NCBI RefSeq assembly: GCF_030165005.1
Contig: NZ_JASNNW010000001.1
Span: 310,001 to 374,000, forward strand
Source of the DNA: Blastococcus capsensis
GTDB taxonomy: Bacteria > Actinomycetota > Actinomycetes > Mycobacteriales > Geodermatophilaceae
Reading direction: 5' to 3'
DNA length: 64,000 nucleotides
In this document: positions 50,513 to 58,955 of the stretch, piece after piece
Layout of the letters: every line of letters begins with the position of its first letter
Numbering within the stretch: position 1 is the first letter of the stretch
Notes under the pieces: generated by a model
The model's input: the letters and a program-made list of their open reading frames with translations, nothing else
Told to the model about the DNA's origin: nothing
Databases searched by the model: none
Translations under genes and position numbers: made by a program

Positions 50513-51523
50513 TCAGTCGCCGCGGTCGGTGCTGGCGCGGACTACCAGCGATGGCGCCAGCGCGATCCGCTCGGGCGGGCCCGCACCCGGGCCGAGGGCT
50601 CGCTGCAGCAGCCGGACGGCTTCGGCGGCGATCTGCTCCTGGGGCTGGTGCACCGTGGTCAGCGGTGGTGCGGACAGGGCCGAGAAGGGGATGTCGTCGA
50701 ACCCGGTCACCAGGACGTCGTCGGGGACGCCGATCCCGCCCGCCGCGCAGCCTTCCAGGACGCCGAGCGCGATCAGGTCGTCGGCGCAGATGATGGCATC
50801 CGGCAGCGGCCCGTCAGCGAGGAGCTGGGCGGCGGCCTCCCGGCCCCACGCGATCGAGTAGTCACCCAGCAGGATCTGTCGTTCGTCGACGGCGATGCCC
50901 AGGCGTGTCGTGTGCCGCCGGAGCCCCGACAGGCGCAGTTCGGTCGAGGAGTTGGTGAGCCGGGAACTGACGAAGGCCGCCGTCCGGACGCCCCGCTGGG
51001 CCAGGTGGTCCGCAATCAGGCCGAGCGCCGCGTGGTCGTCCACTCCGACCCAGTGGCTGTCCACGCCGGTCACGTACCGGTCGACCTGCACGAGAGGTAG
51101 CTGGTCGGCGGCCCAGGCCACCGCCGCAGTGCTCTCCGTGCCGTGGACGGGGCTGATGACGATGCCGTCGACCTGTCGGGCGACCAGGGTGCGCAGCCGC
51201 TGCGCCTCCAGCCCTGGGTCCGAGCGGGAGGAGCACAGGAACAGCTGCTGGCCAGCCTGCTGCAGGGCGTGCTCGGCACTTTCCACCAGAGAGGTGAAGA
51301 ACGGGTTGGCGATGCTCGGGACCACCATGCCGACGGTGTCCGTACGGCTGCGGCGGAGCGCGCTGGCTATGCCGTTCCCCGCGTAGCCGAGCTCCTCCGC
51401 GGACCGGCGCACCTGCTCGACGACCTCCGCCGACACGGGACGGGCGCCGGACAGGGCCCGGGAGACCGTCGCCGTGGAGACACGGGCGTGTCGTGCGACG
51501 TCGCGGATGGTGACGCGGGACAC
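50513..51523 (-). CDS. LacI-family repressor of the BtpA-TenA operon
   Basis: A 336-residue regulator starting at GTG 51523 behind GGAGGAGGC. Helix-turn-helix and hinge: TIRDVARHARVSTATVSRALSG, RRSAEELGYAGNGIASALR. Periplasmic-binding-protein-like sensor: DTVGMVVPSIANPFFTSL, VDGIVISPVHG, GVDDHAALGLIADHL and VTGFDDIPFSALSAPPLTTV. It faces the eight-gene operon across 143 bases containing two GTAATCGATT-type LacI operators, so it most likely represses that operon and itself. The inducer is probably the imported compound or a breakdown product. Confidence 0.93.
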   Translation of the reverse strand: MSRVTIRDVARHARVSTATVSRALSGARPVSAEVVEQVRRSAEELGYAGNGIASALRRSRTDTVGMVVPSIANPFFTSLVESAEHALQQAGQQLFLCSSRSDPGLEAQRLRTLVARQVDGIVISPVHGTESTAAVAWAADQLPLVQVDRYVTGVDSHWVGVDDHAALGLIADHLAQRGVRTAAFVSSRLTNSSTELRLSGLRRHTTRLGIAVDERQILLGDYSIAWGREAAAQLLADGPLPDAIICADDLIALGVLEGCAAGGIGVPDDVLVTGFDDIPFSALSAPPLTTVHQPQEQIAAEAVRLLQRALGPGAGPPERIALAPSLVVRASTDRGD

Positions 51524-51585
51524 GAGCCTCCTCCGGCCGGCTGGAGTACTGCGCCCCTGGCCGGGCGTGCAGTCGCAACCGGAAT

Positions 51586-51597
51586 GTAATCGATTGC
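51586..51597. promoter_or_regulatory. LacI operator, distal
   Basis: GTAATCGATTGC, one arm degraded relative to the perfect site at 51642. Lies just upstream of the -35 box. Confidence 0.75.
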
Positions 51598-51599
51598 TC

Positions 51600-51630
51600 T
51601 TGACGTGTCCCGCGCCACACGCGCTAGGTT
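51600..51630 (+). promoter_or_regulatory. promoter of the BtpA-TenA operon
   Basis: TTGACG (51600-51605) and TAGGTT (51625-51630), 19-base spacer, placed between the two LacI operators; initiation would be around 51637. Confidence 0.6.
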
Positions 51631-51641
51631 CACTCACCTCG

Positions 51642-51653
51642 GTAATCGATTAC
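51642..51653. promoter_or_regulatory. LacI operator, proximal
   Basis: Perfect palindrome GTAATCGATTAC, 12 bases after the -10 box and just ahead of the ribosome site of the first gene. Repressor bound here would block transcription; a loop with the distal site 56 bases away is possible. Confidence 0.85.
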
Positions 51654-51666
51654 ATGGAGCCGCCGC

Positions 51667-52506
51667 GTGTCCCAGCCATTCGGGGTCTTCCCGTCCAAGC
51701 CGTCTGCCATGGGCAGCCTCTTCGGGGACGGCACGACCCTGATCGGTGCGGTCCACCTGCCGCCTCTCCCGGGCAGCCCGGCCTACCGCGGCCAGACGGT
51801 CGCGGAGCTGTGCCGCTTCGCCGTCGAGGAGGCGCGGGCCTACACCGGCAACGGCTTCGACTCCGTCATCGTCGAGAACCACGGGGACCTGCCCTTCCTC
51901 AAGCCGGGCGAGCACGGGTACGAGGTGGCCGCGACGATGGGCGTGGTCACCGCTGCGGTGGTCGCCGAACTCGGGCCCCGGGTGGGCGTGAGCGTGCTCT
52001 CGAACGCCGGCGAGTGCTCCGTGGCAGCCGCCTGGGCCGCCGGAGCGGGATGGGTCCGGGTCAACCAGTGGGCCAACGCCTACGTCGCCAACGAGGGGAT
52101 CATCGAGGGGCAGGCCGCCCGTACCACCCGGTACCGGCACGGAATCGGCGCAGATGACGTCAAGGTCTTCGCCGACGTGCACGTCAAGCACGGCGCCCAC
52201 GCGATCGTCGCTGACCGCACGCTGGCCGAGCAGACGGAGGACGCGGAGTTCTTCGACGCCGACGTGCTGATCGCCACCGGCTCGCGGACCGGCCACGCCA
52301 CGTCCGTGGCGGAGGTCATCGGGATCCGTGACCACACCCAGCTCCCGGTGATCATCGGGAGCGGGGTGGATCCGACCAACGTGGCCACGCTGCTCGCCGA
52401 GTGCGACGGCGCGATCGTCGCCTCGGCGGCGAAGGAGAACGGCCGCTGGTGGGGCCGCGTCGCACCCGAGAAGGTGCGCACCCTGGCGCGGGCGGCCGGG
52501 CGGTGA
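51667..52506 (+). CDS. BtpA/SgcQ-family TIM-barrel protein
   Basis: A 279-residue member of the BtpA/SgcQ family. Family blocks: LIGAVHLPPLPGSP near 30, GFDSVIVENHGDLPF, GVSVLSNAGECSVAAAWAAGAGWVRVNQW, VKVFADVHVKHGAHAI, DVLIATGSRTGHATS and PVIIGSGVDPTNV, the last typical of phosphate-binding barrel ends. BtpA was linked to photosystem I stability and SgcQ to a cryptic sugar operon; no catalytic activity is settled. First gene of the LacI-controlled operon; its TGA overlaps the kinase GTG, so the two are coupled. Confidence 0.92.
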   Translation: MSQPFGVFPSKPSAMGSLFGDGTTLIGAVHLPPLPGSPAYRGQTVAELCRFAVEEARAYTGNGFDSVIVENHGDLPFLKPGEHGYEVAATMGVVTAAVVAELGPRVGVSVLSNAGECSVAAAWAAGAGWVRVNQWANAYVANEGIIEGQAARTTRYRHGIGADDVKVFADVHVKHGAHAIVADRTLAEQTEDAEFFDADVLIATGSRTGHATSVAEVIGIRDHTQLPVIIGSGVDPTNVATLLAECDGAIVASAAKENGRWWGRVAPEKVRTLARAAGR

Positions 52507-53411
52507 TCGTCTTTTGCGGCTACGCCAACCTCGACGTCGTCGCGCGCGTTCCGGAGTTCCCCCGTCCGGACGAGCGCGTCCACGCGACCGGGATGGAGCA
52601 CCTGCCCGGCGGGATGGCCGCCAACGCCGCGGTGGCCGCCGCCCGAGCCGGCGCCGTCGTCGCATTCTCGGGGGCGGTCGGTGACGACGCGCTGTCGCGG
52701 CGGTTCCTGGAGCAGCTGGCCGACGAAGGTATCGACGTGACCTGGACCGACCGGTCCTCCTTCCTCTCGACCGCGGTGGTGCTGGTAGACGTCGAGGGCC
52801 GCCGGGCCGTCGTGAGCCAGGACGACGCACTCGGAACCGGCCACGTCCTGGCCACGGCGGAGCGGCTGGGCGCTGCGGGAGGCGGGCTCCTCTACCTCGA
52901 CGGCTACCGCGCCGCGCACGTGGGCGTGGCCGCACGTCCGGGGATCACCGTGGCGGTCGACCTCGACGGCTGCGAGGACCGCGATCAGGCTCTGGACGCC
53001 ATCGGGTCCGCGGGGCATGTCGTGATCGGCCGACGGAGGCTGGAGGAGCTGCTCGACGTCCCCCGTGACACGTGGGCCGGGCTGGCCGCGACGACGGGCA
53101 CCCACCTGCTCGTCACCGACGGCTCCCGCGGCTGGCTGCTGCACGAACCCGGCGGGGCCGTGGTCACCAGCCCCGCTCTGCCCGTCGCCGTGGTGGACGA
53201 CACCGGCGCGGGCGACTGCTTCACCGGCACCTATCTGGCCGGTATCGACGCCGGTCTCAGGCCCGCGCGAGCGGCCGCCCGCGCCGGGGTGGCGGCGAGC
53301 CTGTCCTGCAGCGTCCACGGCGCGCGGGGCGCTCCCGGACCGGCGGCCGTCGACACCGCTCTCGTGCGCGTCCCCACGACGGACCGGGAGGAGGTCCCGC
53401 GAACCGGATGA
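52503..53411 (+). CDS. PfkB-family carbohydrate/nucleoside kinase
   Basis: A 302-residue ribokinase-fold kinase from GTG 52503. Motifs: FCGYANLDVVARVPEFPRPDERVHA (first PfkB signature region), GGMAANAAVAAARAGA, and the catalytic VVDDTGAGDCFTGTYLAG with DTGAGD anion hole and base Asp. Substrate class (sugar or nucleoside) cannot be fixed from sequence. Placed between the BtpA-type barrel and an ABC importer, it probably phosphorylates the imported compound or a sugar released from it. Confidence 0.92.
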   Translation: MIVFCGYANLDVVARVPEFPRPDERVHATGMEHLPGGMAANAAVAAARAGAVVAFSGAVGDDALSRRFLEQLADEGIDVTWTDRSSFLSTAVVLVDVEGRRAVVSQDDALGTGHVLATAERLGAAGGGLLYLDGYRAAHVGVAARPGITVAVDLDGCEDRDQALDAIGSAGHVVIGRRRLEELLDVPRDTWAGLAATTGTHLLVTDGSRGWLLHEPGGAVVTSPALPVAVVDDTGAGDCFTGTYLAGIDAGLRPARAAARAGVAASLSCSVHGARGAPGPAAVDTALVRVPTTDREEVPRTG

Positions 53412-53528
53412 CAGGTACGGCACGGCACGAGACGCCCTCCCGCGGCGCCCGGCGCGCCACTGCCCCGAGCCACCCGACATGCGTCACCACGTAGGCCCCG
53501 CAACCGCACCGCCACCCCTGGAGGAACC

Positions 53529-54545
53529 ATGAGAAGGACCCTCGCCCTTGCCGCCGGCATCTCGATGCTGGCCTTGAGCGCCTGTGACAGCGCCTCCCCG
53601 GAGCCGGCGGACCCGGCGACGACGGAGGGAGACGCGGCCGCCACCAGCTCGCTGCCCGAACCGAGCATCCAGCCGGAGGGCTGCGAGAACGTCGACGAGT
53701 TCGAGATCGGGCTCGTGACCATCAACCTGCAAGCCCTCTTCTTCAACCAGATCAACGACGCGGCGCAGGCGATGGCCGACGAGTACGGCGTCGACCTGCA
53801 GATCATCAGCGGCAACGACGACTCCGTGACGCAGGCCAACGCCATCAACACCCTCGTGGCGGACGGAGCCGACGCGATCATCGTGGCCGCGGTCGACACC
53901 GAGGGCATCAAGCCCGCGATCCGAGCGGCCGACGAAGCGGGCATCCCCGTGGTCGCCGTCGACGCGATCGTGGACGATCCGGCGGTCGACGCCCAGGTCG
54001 GGACGGCGAACGCGGAGGGCGGCGCCCAGATCGGCGAGCTGCTGGTCGAGCAGGCGGGCGGGGAGGGCACCGTCGGCATCGTCGGCGCACTGAACAGCAC
54101 GATCCAGCTCGAGCGTCAGCGGGGCTTCGAGGAGGCTGTGACCGCCGCGGGGATGGAGATCGGCACCGTCGTCGACGGCCGCAACATCCAGGAGAACGCC
54201 CAGACCGCCGCGGAGAACCTGCTCACCGGCAACCCCGACCTGCAGTACGTGTACGCGACCGGTGAGCCGGCGCTGATCGGCCTGGCTGCCGCAGTGCGCA
54301 GCCAGAACGCGCAGGACCGGATCACCGTCGTCGGCTGGGACCTGGCCGAGCCCGTGGTGGAGGGGCTGGAGGCCGGCTGGATCGCCGGCGTCGTGCAGCA
54401 GAACACCTACGAGTTCGGCTACCAGGCGATGGCTGCGGCCATCGACGCGGCCTGCGGCAACCCGGTGCAGGAGGAGTACCCGGTGGACACGCAGATCGTG
54501 ACCCCCGAGAACTACGAGGACTACCTCTACTACCTGGAGGGCTGA
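53529..54545 (+). CDS. ABC importer substrate-binding lipoprotein (sugar type)
   Basis: A 338-residue lipoprotein with signal peptide and lipobox LALSAC (Cys20). The Peripla_BP_4 fold of ribose/galactose-binding proteins: IGLVTINLQALFFNQINDAA near 60, DAIIVAAVDTEGIKPAIRAADEAGIPVVAVDA (in parts: DTEGIKP, IPVVAVDA), GTVGIVGALNSTIQLERQRGF, and VVGWDLAEPVVEGLEAGWI. The ligand pocket cannot be read, but the fold is used for pentoses, hexoses and nucleosides. 117 bases separate it from the kinase gene; ATPase follows after 3 bases. Confidence 0.93.
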   Translation: MRRTLALAAGISMLALSACDSASPEPADPATTEGDAAATSSLPEPSIQPEGCENVDEFEIGLVTINLQALFFNQINDAAQAMADEYGVDLQIISGNDDSVTQANAINTLVADGADAIIVAAVDTEGIKPAIRAADEAGIPVVAVDAIVDDPAVDAQVGTANAEGGAQIGELLVEQAGGEGTVGIVGALNSTIQLERQRGFEEAVTAAGMEIGTVVDGRNIQENAQTAAENLLTGNPDLQYVYATGEPALIGLAAAVRSQNAQDRITVVGWDLAEPVVEGLEAGWIAGVVQQNTYEFGYQAMAAAIDAACGNPVQEEYPVDTQIVTPENYEDYLYYLEG

Positions 54546-54548
54546 GAC

Positions 54549-55319
54549 ATGGCTGGCGAGACCGAGGACCTCCTCGTCGAGCTCAAGGGCATCACCAAGT
54601 CCTACGGGCCGGTGCAGTCGCTCCGAGGCGTCGACCTGACCCTGCGTCGCGGGGAGGTTCTCGGCCTCGTCGGCGACAACGGTGCCGGCAAGTCCACGCT
54701 GATGAAGGTGCTGGCCGGGGCCGTGCAGCACGGGGGCGGGGAGATCCGTGTCCACGGCCGGCCGGTTCGCTTCGCCAACCCGGCGGACGCCCAGGCCGAG
54801 AAGATCGGCATCGTCTACCAGGACCTCGCGCTCTGCGACACGATCGACGTCGCCGGGAACCTCTTCCTCGGCCGGGAACCCCGCAAGGGCCCCTTCATCG
54901 ACCGTCGGACGATGCACGAGCAGGCCGCCCAGATCCTGTCAGACCTGCACGTCAAGGTGTCCTCCACGCACCAGGAGATCGGAACGCTCTCCGGGGGACA
55001 GCGGCAGACGGTGGCGATCGCCCGGGCGGTTTCCTTCAAGCCCGACGTGCTGATCCTCGACGAGCCCACGGCGGCCCTCGCGGTCGCCGAGGTGGAGTCG
55101 GTGCTGCGCCTCATCACGGACGTCGCTGCCCGAGGGGTCGGCGTCATCCTCATCACCCACCGTCTGCAGGACCTGTTCCGCGTCTGCGACCGGATCACCG
55201 TGATGTACGAGGGGCAGAGCGTGGACGACGTCCCGATCGACCAGCTCGACATCGAGAAGCTGGTCGCGCTCATCACCCGCTCGGAGCCGCAGAAGGCACA
55301 GAAGGAGGTGTCACCATGA
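54549..55319 (+). CDS. ABC importer ATP-binding protein (sugar type, single domain)
   Basis: A 256-residue ATPase with one nucleotide-binding domain: Walker A GLVGDNGAGKSTLMK, Q-loop YQDLALCD, signature LSGGQRQTVAIARAV, Walker B VLILDEPTAAL, H-loop ITHR. Ribose-type transporters often have a fused double ATPase; this is the single-domain form (FrcA-like), which acts as a homodimer. Overlaps the permease start by 4 bases. Confidence 0.95.
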   Translation: MAGETEDLLVELKGITKSYGPVQSLRGVDLTLRRGEVLGLVGDNGAGKSTLMKVLAGAVQHGGGEIRVHGRPVRFANPADAQAEKIGIVYQDLALCDTIDVAGNLFLGREPRKGPFIDRRTMHEQAAQILSDLHVKVSSTHQEIGTLSGGQRQTVAIARAVSFKPDVLILDEPTAALAVAEVESVLRLITDVAARGVGVILITHRLQDLFRVCDRITVMYEGQSVDDVPIDQLDIEKLVALITRSEPQKAQKEVSP

Positions 55320-56344
55320 CGGCGACCACCGCACCGGCGTCCACGGAGACCACCCGGCAGCTGGCCCGGCAGCAGTCCTGGTGGGAGCGGTCGAACAAGG
55401 CCACGATGGTCATGGCCGGCGTGACGGCGGCCGTGTGCGTCTTCTTCGCGCTGGCCTCCGACACCTTCCTGACGTTCGCCAACGTCTCGAACCTGGCGAC
55501 CCAGGTGGCCCCGGTCCTCATCGTCGCCGTGGCGATGACCTTCGTGATCACCGCGGGCCAGATCGACCTGTCCGTGGGGTCGATCATCGCGTTCGTCTCC
55601 GCCGTGAGCGCCCAGTTGCTGGCCGCCGGTTGGGACTCGTCGATCGTGCTGATCGCCGGCCTGGTCATGGGCGCCGGCTGGGGGATGGTCAACGGCTGGT
55701 TCACCGCCTATGCCGGCATCCCGGCGTTCATCGTCACCCTCGCGACCCTGTCGGTCATCCGGGGCATCGCCCTGCTCACCACGCAGGGCTTCTCGGTGCC
55801 GATCGACTTCGACACCTTCTTCGCCCAGCTCGGGTCGGCGCGGTGGCTCGGGCTCTCCAGCAGCGCCTGGATCGCCCTGGTCGTCGTCGTGCTGGGCCTG
55901 GTCGTCCTCCACCGGACGCCGTTCGGCCAGTACGTCATCGGCACCGGCGCGGCCGAGGAGTCGGTCCGGCGGGCCGGGGTGAACGTCCGTCGGGTGAAGT
56001 TGATGGCGCTGACGCTGTCCGGCCTCGCCGCCGGTATCGCCGGGATCCTGGTGGCCGCGCGGCTCGGTTCCGGGTCGGCCAACTCCGCCCAGGGCTTCGA
56101 GCTGACGGTCATCGCCGCCGTCGTCCTCGGCGGCACGAGCCTCTTCGGCGGCCGGGGCACGGTGGTGGGCACGCTCATCGGCGCCATCCTGATCACCGTC
56201 ATCGCCAACGGCCTGACGCTCGTCGGGGTCAGCCCGTTCCTGACGCCGATCATCACCGGCACCGTGCTCCTCGCGGTGATCTGGGTCAACCTCCGCGGCA
56301 AGGACATCGGTCAGGCGCTCCGCTCTCTGGTCGCCGGCAGATGA
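55316..56344 (+). CDS. ABC importer permease (RbsC type)
   Basis: A 342-residue inner-membrane permease with about nine helices. RbsC-like marks: AMTFVITAGQIDLSVGSIIAF, PAFIVTLATLSVIRGIALL, GTGAAEESVRRAGVNVRRVK (coupling-helix region, EESxRxxGxN), and AVVLGGTSLFGGRGTVVGTLIGA. Pairs with the adjacent ATPase and binding protein. ATGA overlaps on both sides (with the ATPase upstream and the hydrolase downstream) show tight translational coupling. Confidence 0.95.
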   Translation: MTATTAPASTETTRQLARQQSWWERSNKATMVMAGVTAAVCVFFALASDTFLTFANVSNLATQVAPVLIVAVAMTFVITAGQIDLSVGSIIAFVSAVSAQLLAAGWDSSIVLIAGLVMGAGWGMVNGWFTAYAGIPAFIVTLATLSVIRGIALLTTQGFSVPIDFDTFFAQLGSARWLGLSSSAWIALVVVVLGLVVLHRTPFGQYVIGTGAAEESVRRAGVNVRRVKLMALTLSGLAAGIAGILVAARLGSGSANSAQGFELTVIAAVVLGGTSLFGGRGTVVGTLIGAILITVIANGLTLVGVSPFLTPIITGTVLLAVIWVNLRGKDIGQALRSLVAGR

Positions 56345-57390
56345 GCGTCGTCCGGACGGTGCTGGGCGACGTGCTGTCGTCCGACCTCGGGGTGGTGCTG
56401 CCGCACGAGCACCTGGCGAACGACAACGGAGCTGCGTTCCGGCCGGCCGCCGACCCGTGGGTCGCCGCCCTGCTCGACCGACCCGTCAGCGCCGGGCTGG
56501 CGTGGGTGCTCGGCGACCATCCGTACGAATCACGGGACAACTGCCGCCTGGACGACGACGACGCCATGGCCGCCGATCTGCGTTCCTTCGCCGCGGCGGG
56601 GGGCCGGACGGTGGTCGATCTGACCCCGCCCGGCATCGGCCGGGCACCGGAGCGGCTCGTCGCGCTCTCCCGGGACACCGGGGTGCAGGTGGTGATGGGG
56701 TCGGGGTGGTATCTCGGCCACACCCACCCGGAGCACCTGGCCACCGCGACGGAGGAGGCGTTGACGGCCGAGCTCGTCGCCGAGTTCGATCCCTCCCGCG
56801 ACCTGCGGCCCGGCGTGATCGGGGAGATCGGCGTCTCGCCCTCGTTCACGGCTGAGGAGCGGAAGGCCCTGCGCGCGGCCTGCGCGGCGCAGCGGGTCGT
56901 CGGCGTGCCGCTGTTCATCCACCTCCCTGGCTGGCAGCGGCGGGCGCACGAGGTGCTCGACGTGGTGGTGGACGAGCAGGGCGTGGAGCCGGCGGCCGTG
57001 GTCCTCTGCCACCTGGACCCGTCCGGATCCGACCGCGGCTACCAGTCGTCGGTGGCCGACCGCGGGGTGTCGCTGGCGTTCGACATGATCGGGATGCCGT
57101 TCGACTTCCCCGGCGAGGGACTCTCCCCCGCCCCCGCGGAGTCCGCACGGGCGATCGCCGCCCTCGTGGCGGCCGGCCACGCCGGCCGGATCCTGCTCTC
57201 CCACGACCTCTTCCTGAAGGCCATGCTGACCCGCTTCGGCGGCAACGGGCTGGCCTACGTCCCCGTGGTGTTCGCCGACCGTCTGCGGCGGGTGGGTGTG
57301 CCGGCGAACCTCGTGACCGCACTGATGACCGACAACCCGCGACGGCTGTTCGAGGCCGCCGCGGCCACCTCTGCACCCGAAGGGCGCTGA
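56341..57390 (+). CDS. phosphotriesterase-family metal hydrolase
   Basis: A 349-residue amidohydrolase-superfamily barrel. Metal ligands: HxH in VLPHEHLAND (near 20), bridging carboxylate in VIGEIGVSPSF (Glu replaces the carboxylated Lys of classical enzymes), His in PLFIHLPGW and VLCHLDPSG, final Asp in ILLSHDLFLKAM. The Glu-bridged group includes sugar-lactonase-like and other non-phosphotriesterase hydrolases. In this operon a lactone, amide or ester intermediate is the likely substrate, which is inference. ATG overlaps the permease stop by 4 bases. Confidence 0.9.
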   Translation: MSVVRTVLGDVLSSDLGVVLPHEHLANDNGAAFRPAADPWVAALLDRPVSAGLAWVLGDHPYESRDNCRLDDDDAMAADLRSFAAAGGRTVVDLTPPGIGRAPERLVALSRDTGVQVVMGSGWYLGHTHPEHLATATEEALTAELVAEFDPSRDLRPGVIGEIGVSPSFTAEERKALRAACAAQRVVGVPLFIHLPGWQRRAHEVLDVVVDEQGVEPAAVVLCHLDPSGSDRGYQSSVADRGVSLAFDMIGMPFDFPGEGLSPAPAESARAIAALVAAGHAGRILLSHDLFLKAMLTRFGGNGLAYVPVVFADRLRRVGVPANLVTALMTDNPRRLFEAAAATSAPEGR

Positions 57391-57398
57391 ACTGTCCC

Positions 57399-58148
57399 AT
57401 GGCACGCATCCTCATCGCCGGCGAGAGCTGGATGACGACCTCTACCCACGTGAAGGGCGTCGACGAGTTCTCCGTGCACTCCTATGTGGAGGGGGTGGGC
57501 CCGCTGCGGGACGCGCTCACCGCCAGCGGTCACGAGGTCGTCCACCTGCCCGCTCACCTCGTGCCCACGGACTTCCCGGGCACCGCCGACGCCCTGTCCG
57601 CCTACGACCTCGTGGTGCTGTCCGACATCGGCGCGAATTCCATCCAGCTGGCCCCCGGGGTCTTCGAGCACTCCCGGCCGGGCCACGACCGGCTGGCGGC
57701 ACTGCGGGACTGGGTCGAGAGCGGCGGCGCTCTGCTGATGATCGGGGGCTACCTGTCCTTCAGCGGCTTTCAAGCGCGAGCCGCCTTCCGGCAGACGCCG
57801 ATCGCCGATGTCCTGCCCGTTCTCATGCTGTCCGAGGACGACCGCGTGGAGTGCCCGGCCGGCGTCCGTCCCGCTGTGGTCGATGCCGAGCATCCGGTCG
57901 TCCATGGCACGGGCAGCGACTGGCCCCTGCTGCTCGGTTACAACCGGGTGGTCGCCAAGGAGACGGCGCAGGTGCCCGTCCGGGTCGGCGCGGATCCCCT
58001 CGTCGCCGTCGCCGACTACGGGCGTGGTCGCGCGGGTGCCTTCACCTCGGACTGCTCGCCGCACTGGGCCCCGCCGGCCTTCTGCGAGGAATGGCCCGGC
58101 TACGGGCAGCTGTTCGACGGACTCGTGCGCTGGTTGGTCGGGCGGTGA
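57399..58148 (+). CDS. glutamine-amidotransferase-fold protein (PF07090-like)
   Basis: A 249-residue cytoplasmic protein that resembles the putative glutamine amidotransferase family related to ThuA/GATase1 folds: RILIAGESWMTTSTHVKGVDEF at the N-terminus, YDLVVLSDIGANSIQL, GGALLMIGGYLSFSGF (elbow position lacks Cys), and AFTSDCSPHWAPPAFCEEWPGY near the end. Without a nucleophilic Cys at the elbow, amidotransferase activity is unlikely; a binding or isomerase-like role is possible. 8 bases after the hydrolase; overlaps the TenA-like gene by 4 bases. Confidence 0.8.
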   Translation: MARILIAGESWMTTSTHVKGVDEFSVHSYVEGVGPLRDALTASGHEVVHLPAHLVPTDFPGTADALSAYDLVVLSDIGANSIQLAPGVFEHSRPGHDRLAALRDWVESGGALLMIGGYLSFSGFQARAAFRQTPIADVLPVLMLSEDDRVECPAGVRPAVVDAEHPVVHGTGSDWPLLLGYNRVVAKETAQVPVRVGADPLVAVADYGRGRAGAFTSDCSPHWAPPAFCEEWPGYGQLFDGLVRWLVGR

Positions 58149-58804
58149 TCCCCGGCGAGGGGAGGGCAGCGGCCCTCGTGGCCCGGCAGGCCGGTGCGCT
58201 CGACGATGCCTGCGGCTGCCGATTCGTCCGTGCCGCCGTCGACGGCACCCTCTCCGACGACGACTTCGCTCGGTACCTCTTCATCGAGGAATCCTTCGTG
58301 CTGACCGCAGCACGTGTTCTCGGGCGGGTGGTGTGGGAGTCGACCACCTGGGAGACGCTCCTCCCGAACGCTCGGTCACTCACCAATCTCGTCACCGACC
58401 AGCGGTCCTACTTCGGTTCCCTGCGTGGTCGGTGGCCGGTGTCCGGGACGGAGGTGGCCGAGACGGCGGCGCGTGCAGCAGTGCTCTCCGACGTCGTTCT
58501 GGCCCAGGTGCGCGACGGCGGCCGGCCGGCCGCGGTCACCGGGATGCTCGCCGCGGAGACGATGTACGCCCGGTGGTGCACGGCCGCCGCTGCCGCGCCG
58601 CCGGCCGCCCGGTCACGGAGGCAGCCCGACCTGCAGGCATGGATCGACCTGCACACGCAGCAGGATTTCCTCGACCAGGTGAAGGCGCTGGAGGCCGACG
58701 TCGACCGGTTGGGCGAGGACGAGGCGGACGACGGTGACCTCGACCGTTGGTTCGCCGGGGTGCTCGAGGCCGAGATCGCATTCCACGACGCCGTCCGTCC
58801 CTGA
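58145..58804 (+). CDS. TenA/PqqC-like protein (TenA_E type)
   Basis: A 219-residue helical-bundle protein of the TenA/THI-4/PqqC superfamily: FVRAAVDGTLSDDDFARYLFIEESFV near the N-terminus (key residues D, Y, E), LAAETMYARWC in the active-site helix, and EAEIAFHDAV at the end keeping the catalytic Glu (ExxF). The Cys of classical TenA (LPC-F/W) is replaced by Ala, placing it with the TenA_E group. TenA proteins hydrolyse aminopyrimidine parts of damaged thiamine or, in the E group, related amines. Last gene of the operon; no riboswitch controls it. Confidence 0.82.
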   Translation: MIPGEGRAAALVARQAGALDDACGCRFVRAAVDGTLSDDDFARYLFIEESFVLTAARVLGRVVWESTTWETLLPNARSLTNLVTDQRSYFGSLRGRWPVSGTEVAETAARAAVLSDVVLAQVRDGGRPAAVTGMLAAETMYARWCTAAAAAPPAARSRRQPDLQAWIDLHTQQDFLDQVKALEADVDRLGEDEADDGDLDRWFAGVLEAEIAFHDAVRP

Positions 58805-58955
58805 GTCCGGCGAACGCGGGCTTCCGGCCACGTGCGGTCATCCGTCGCTCGCACGAGCAGCTCCTGGCCGGCTCCCCACCGCCCTTCGCGCGGGGTCGCC
58901 GCTATCGGCGGATGACCATGCGGGTCGGACGCCGGATCGCGGGTAGGGCGAGAGG

